Origin: Fretibacter rubidus
Lineage (GTDB): Bacteria; Pseudomonadota; Alphaproteobacteria; Caulobacterales; Maricaulaceae
DNA length: 64,000 bases
Direction of reading: 5' to 3'
Assembly: GCF_041429785.1 (NCBI RefSeq)
Contig: NZ_CP163423.1
Coordinates: 2,294,001-2,358,000 of the forward strand
Shown here piece after piece: positions 61,975 to 64,000 of this stretch (within the stretch, counting starts at the first letter, position 1; the number at the start of each line of letters is the position of its first letter). Below the pieces are notes generated by a model that had not been told where the DNA came from, searched no databases, and saw nothing but the letters and a program-made list of their open reading frames with translations. The translations under genes and the position numbers were made by a program.

Positions 61975-62975
61975 TAGTGATACCCTGCTTCCGGATCGAC
62001 TTTGCCTCTGAACACCCAATAGGAATAAGCTGTGTAAGCCAAGATCATGGGCAAGAGTATGAGCGCACCGACCAGCATAAACATAAGGCTTTTGTCGGGA
62101 GCCGCCGCCTCAGCAATCGTGATCGCGCGCGGCACGATATAGGGCGTGATGCCTATGCCAAGACCGATAAAACACAGGAGGAATATTCCAATCGTTGCGA
62201 GAAATGGTAGACTGTCCCGGCGTTTGACCAATCCGAATGCCAAGACACCCGCGAGAATAAAGACGAGCGTTGGAACAGGCAGAACGAAAAGAAGCTGCGG
62301 GAATGTGAACCAACGCTCTGCGATTTCAGGCGAAAGAAATGGAGTCCAAAGACTGACAATTCCCATGAAAGCCAATGTCGCGACCGCCGTGATTTTGGAG
62401 ATGCGGTAAGCCTTTTCGCGCAAGATGCCTTCCGTCTTCATCACAAGCCAAGTCGATCCGAGCAGAGCATATCCGGCCGTCAGAGCCACGCCGCACATCA
62501 TTGAGAAAGGCGTCAACCAATCCCACCAGCCGCCGCCATAGGCTCGGCCGTCAACCTCAATACCTTGCACGAAAGCGCCCAGGACAATGCCTTGTGTAAA
62601 AGTGGCCAGGAGAGATCCGAAAAAGAATGACTTATCCCACGTCTTCTCGTGAGCCTTATCTCGCCAGCGATATTCAAAAGCGACACCCCGAAAGACGAGC
62701 GCCAAAATCATAATAATGAAAGGGGCGTAGAGTGCAGGGAGAACGACCGCATAAGCTAAAGGGAAGGCCGCCAGTAAGCCTCCGCCGCCCAAGACGAGCC
62801 AAGTCTCATTGCCGTCCCAAACGGGAGCGACGGAATTCATGGCAACATCGCGGCATTTATCCGTTTCCAAGAATGGGAAAACGAGACCAATGCCAAGGTC
62901 AAACCCGTCAAGAATGACATAGATAAAGATGGCAACGGCCAAAAGACCGGCCCAAATTGTTGGTAGATCAAACAT
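61974..62975 (-). CDS. cydB: Cytochrome bd-type quinol oxidase subunit II
   Basis: 333 residues, about eight helices. Motifs: WAGLLAVAIFIYVILDGFDL, GIGLVFPFLETDKCRDVAMN, SVAPVWDGNETWLVLGGGGL and AAFPLAYAVVLPALYAPFII. Subunit II supports heme binding in CydA and is needed for the quinol:O2 reaction, which conserves energy without pumping and works at low O2. It lies 9 bp after cydA. The short form and neighbours fit the cyanide-insensitive (CIO) group. Confidence 0.96.
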   Translation of the reverse strand: MFDLPTIWAGLLAVAIFIYVILDGFDLGIGLVFPFLETDKCRDVAMNSVAPVWDGNETWLVLGGGGLLAAFPLAYAVVLPALYAPFIIMILALVFRGVAFEYRWRDKAHEKTWDKSFFFGSLLATFTQGIVLGAFVQGIEVDGRAYGGGWWDWLTPFSMMCGVALTAGYALLGSTWLVMKTEGILREKAYRISKITAVATLAFMGIVSLWTPFLSPEIAERWFTFPQLLFVLPVPTLVFILAGVLAFGLVKRRDSLPFLATIGIFLLCFIGLGIGITPYIVPRAITIAEAAAPDKSLMFMLVGALILLPMILAYTAYSYWVFRGKVDPEAGYH

Positions 62976-62984
62976 TGTGGCCTC

Positions 62985-64000
62985 CTATTCGGCGGGGTTC
63001 ATGGCATCGGGATCAAGCGAAGCAGCTGGCGTGGTGCCCGCAGTTCGCGTGACTGTGCCCGGCAATTTGGCAAGCTCGCCCGGTGTCTTGTTCATCATTT
63101 TCAAGATGTAATATGTCCCAGCGCCGAAGAGCGCGAAATAGACCACAACGAAAGCGAGAAGCGATGCCGCCACGGCGGGCGCTTCCACGGGCGCAATCGA
63201 CTCCGTGGTGCGCAGCAAGCCATAGACTGTGAAGGGTTGGCGACCGACCTCTGTTGTTATCCATCCGGCGAGAACGGCGACAAATCCACTTGGCCCCATT
63301 ACAAGCGCAAACTTGTGAAATAGGCTTGCCTCGTAAAGGCGCTTTCGCCATCTCAGGAATAGGCTGGTCACGCCCACGAGCAGCATAAGCATCCCAATGC
63401 CAACCATGACGCGGAAGCTCCAGAAGACGATTGCGACGGGCGGTTGGTCTTCGCGCGGAATTGTATCCAGCCCGGCGAGCGGTGCGTTTAAGTCATGTTT
63501 GAGAATGAGCGACGAAGCTTTGGGAATACCAATGGCATATTTCAGCTCTTGATTTTCCTGATCCGGAATACCGAATAGATAAAGCGGCGCGCCCTCAGGA
63601 TGACTCTCAAAATGACCTTCCATCGCCATCACTTTGGCCGGCTGATGCTCCAGCGTATTAATGCCGTGAAAATCGCCCGCAATGATCTGAATGGGGGCGA
63701 TAATTGCGGCCATCCACATCGCCATAGAGAACATTTTGCGGGCTTCTTTATTCGTTCTATCCTTGAGCAAGTGCCACGCACCAACCGCCCCGACAACGAA
63801 GGCTGTGGTCAAATAGGCCGCTAGAACCATGTGGACGAGACGGTAGGGGAAGCTGGGATTGAAAATGATTTCCATCCAGCTTTCGGGGATGAATTGCCCG
63901 GCCTCATTGATTGAAAAACCTGCAGGCGTCTGCATCCAGCTATTCACGGACAGGATCCAAGTAGCCGACAGCAGGGTCCCGAAGGCGACCATGATTGTCG
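62985..64000 (-). CDS. cydA: Cytochrome bd-type quinol oxidase subunit I, CIO type (partial)
   Basis: About 338 codons are in the window; the 5' end runs off the right edge. Visible: FGTLLSATWILSVNSWMQTP, YRLVHMVLAAYLTTAFVVGA, and AGDFHGINTLEHQPAKVMAMEGHFE (the heme and quinol region around the conserved EGHF), followed by a short Q-loop (SLILKHDLNAPLAGLDTIP) and GWITTEVGRQPFTVYGLLRT. The short Q-loop and VYGLLRT are typical of CIO rather than E. coli bd-I. Oxidises ubiquinol and reduces O2 to water, and is often resistant to cyanide and useful at low oxygen. A second start is impossible to assign from this edge. Confidence 0.95.
   Translation of the reverse strand, partial: TIMVAFGTLLSATWILSVNSWMQTPAGFSINEAGQFIPESWMEIIFNPSFPYRLVHMVLAAYLTTAFVVGAVGAWHLLKDRTNKEARKMFSMAMWMAAIIAPIQIIAGDFHGINTLEHQPAKVMAMEGHFESHPEGAPLYLFGIPDQENQELKYAIGIPKASSLILKHDLNAPLAGLDTIPREDQPPVAIVFWSFRVMVGIGMLMLLVGVTSLFLRWRKRLYEASLFHKFALVMGPSGFVAVLAGWITTEVGRQPFTVYGLLRTTESIAPVEAPAVAASLLAFVVVYFALFGAGTYYILKMMNKTPGELAKLPGTVTRTAGTTPAASLDPDAMNPAE

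Overview
The window looks like chromosomal DNA of a marine or aquatic alphaproteobacterium of the Caulobacterales/Maricaulales type, possibly near the Hellea/Robiginitomaculum group. Base composition is about half GC by eye. Family evidence: the block pcm - tolC - popZ (DUF2497) - valS; a divergent gap-pgk-aldolase / DUF4164-zapA block; a CC0125/CC1285-type lipoprotein; a GTA-type 3TM holin; TTAA-N7-TTAA sites of the CtrA type; and an alphaproteobacterial LexA box (GTTC-N7-GTTC) before a Y-family polymerase. No plasmid, integrase or insertion-sequence signature is visible.

Layout. 1-6.5 kb: the 3' end of a pyruvate kinase gene, a large secreted RTX/serralysin-like metalloprotease with a 471-bp tandem duplication, a Na+/H+ antiporter, a lipoprotein and two adjacent TerB-like genes. 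6.5-15.6 kb (mostly minus strand): typA, a TPR-sulfotransferase, yebC, creA, a YmdB-type phosphoesterase, 5-formyl-THF cyclo-ligase, a D-cysteine desulfhydrase-like enzyme, a probable 6S RNA and an SOS-controlled Y-family polymerase. 15.8-27.4 kb: a DUF6624 lipoprotein, a two-gene M15 peptidase/GTA-holin lysis-type cassette, and one 9.1-kb gene. That gene encodes an exported protein of about 3,028 residues with two oppositely charged arrays of 23-residue repeats and a C-terminal peptidoglycan-binding domain. It is the most unusual object in the window.

27.4-43.5 kb: putA, a TadG-like von Willebrand protein behind a CtrA-type site, an FKBP lipoprotein, a 2OG-Fe(II) oxygenase, lower glycolysis (class I aldolase, pgk, gap), the zapA pair, an old-yellow-enzyme homologue, a 3-hydroxyisobutyryl-CoA hydrolase, an amidase, a DMT transporter and a DnaJ/TerB protein. 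43.5-54.4 kb: tRNA-Leu(UAA), exonuclease III, DUF2145, a GT87 transferase, valS carrying an in-frame palindromic insertion, a greatly enlarged popZ, tolC and pcm. 54.6-57.8 kb: a DsrE-like protein, a TauE/SafE permease and moaD-moaE-moaB-moaC. 58-64 kb: a HigBA-like pair whose toxin carries an in-frame stop codon, a DUF2946 protein with a TonB-dependent (probably copper) receptor, and, converging on it, a cyanide-insensitive-type cytochrome bd operon (cydA, cydB and two tiny membrane proteins).

How parts fit together. The envelope theme is strong: a TolC exporter, an RTX protease that would need a type I route, a giant peptidoglycan-binding repeat protein, lytic enzymes and PopZ/ZapA for cell poles and division. 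CtrA-type sites lie before the protease and the TadG-like gene, and imperfect ones before the giant gene, so cell-cycle control of surface proteins is a reasonable but untested idea. All functions are read from sequence patterns alone; no database search was run.
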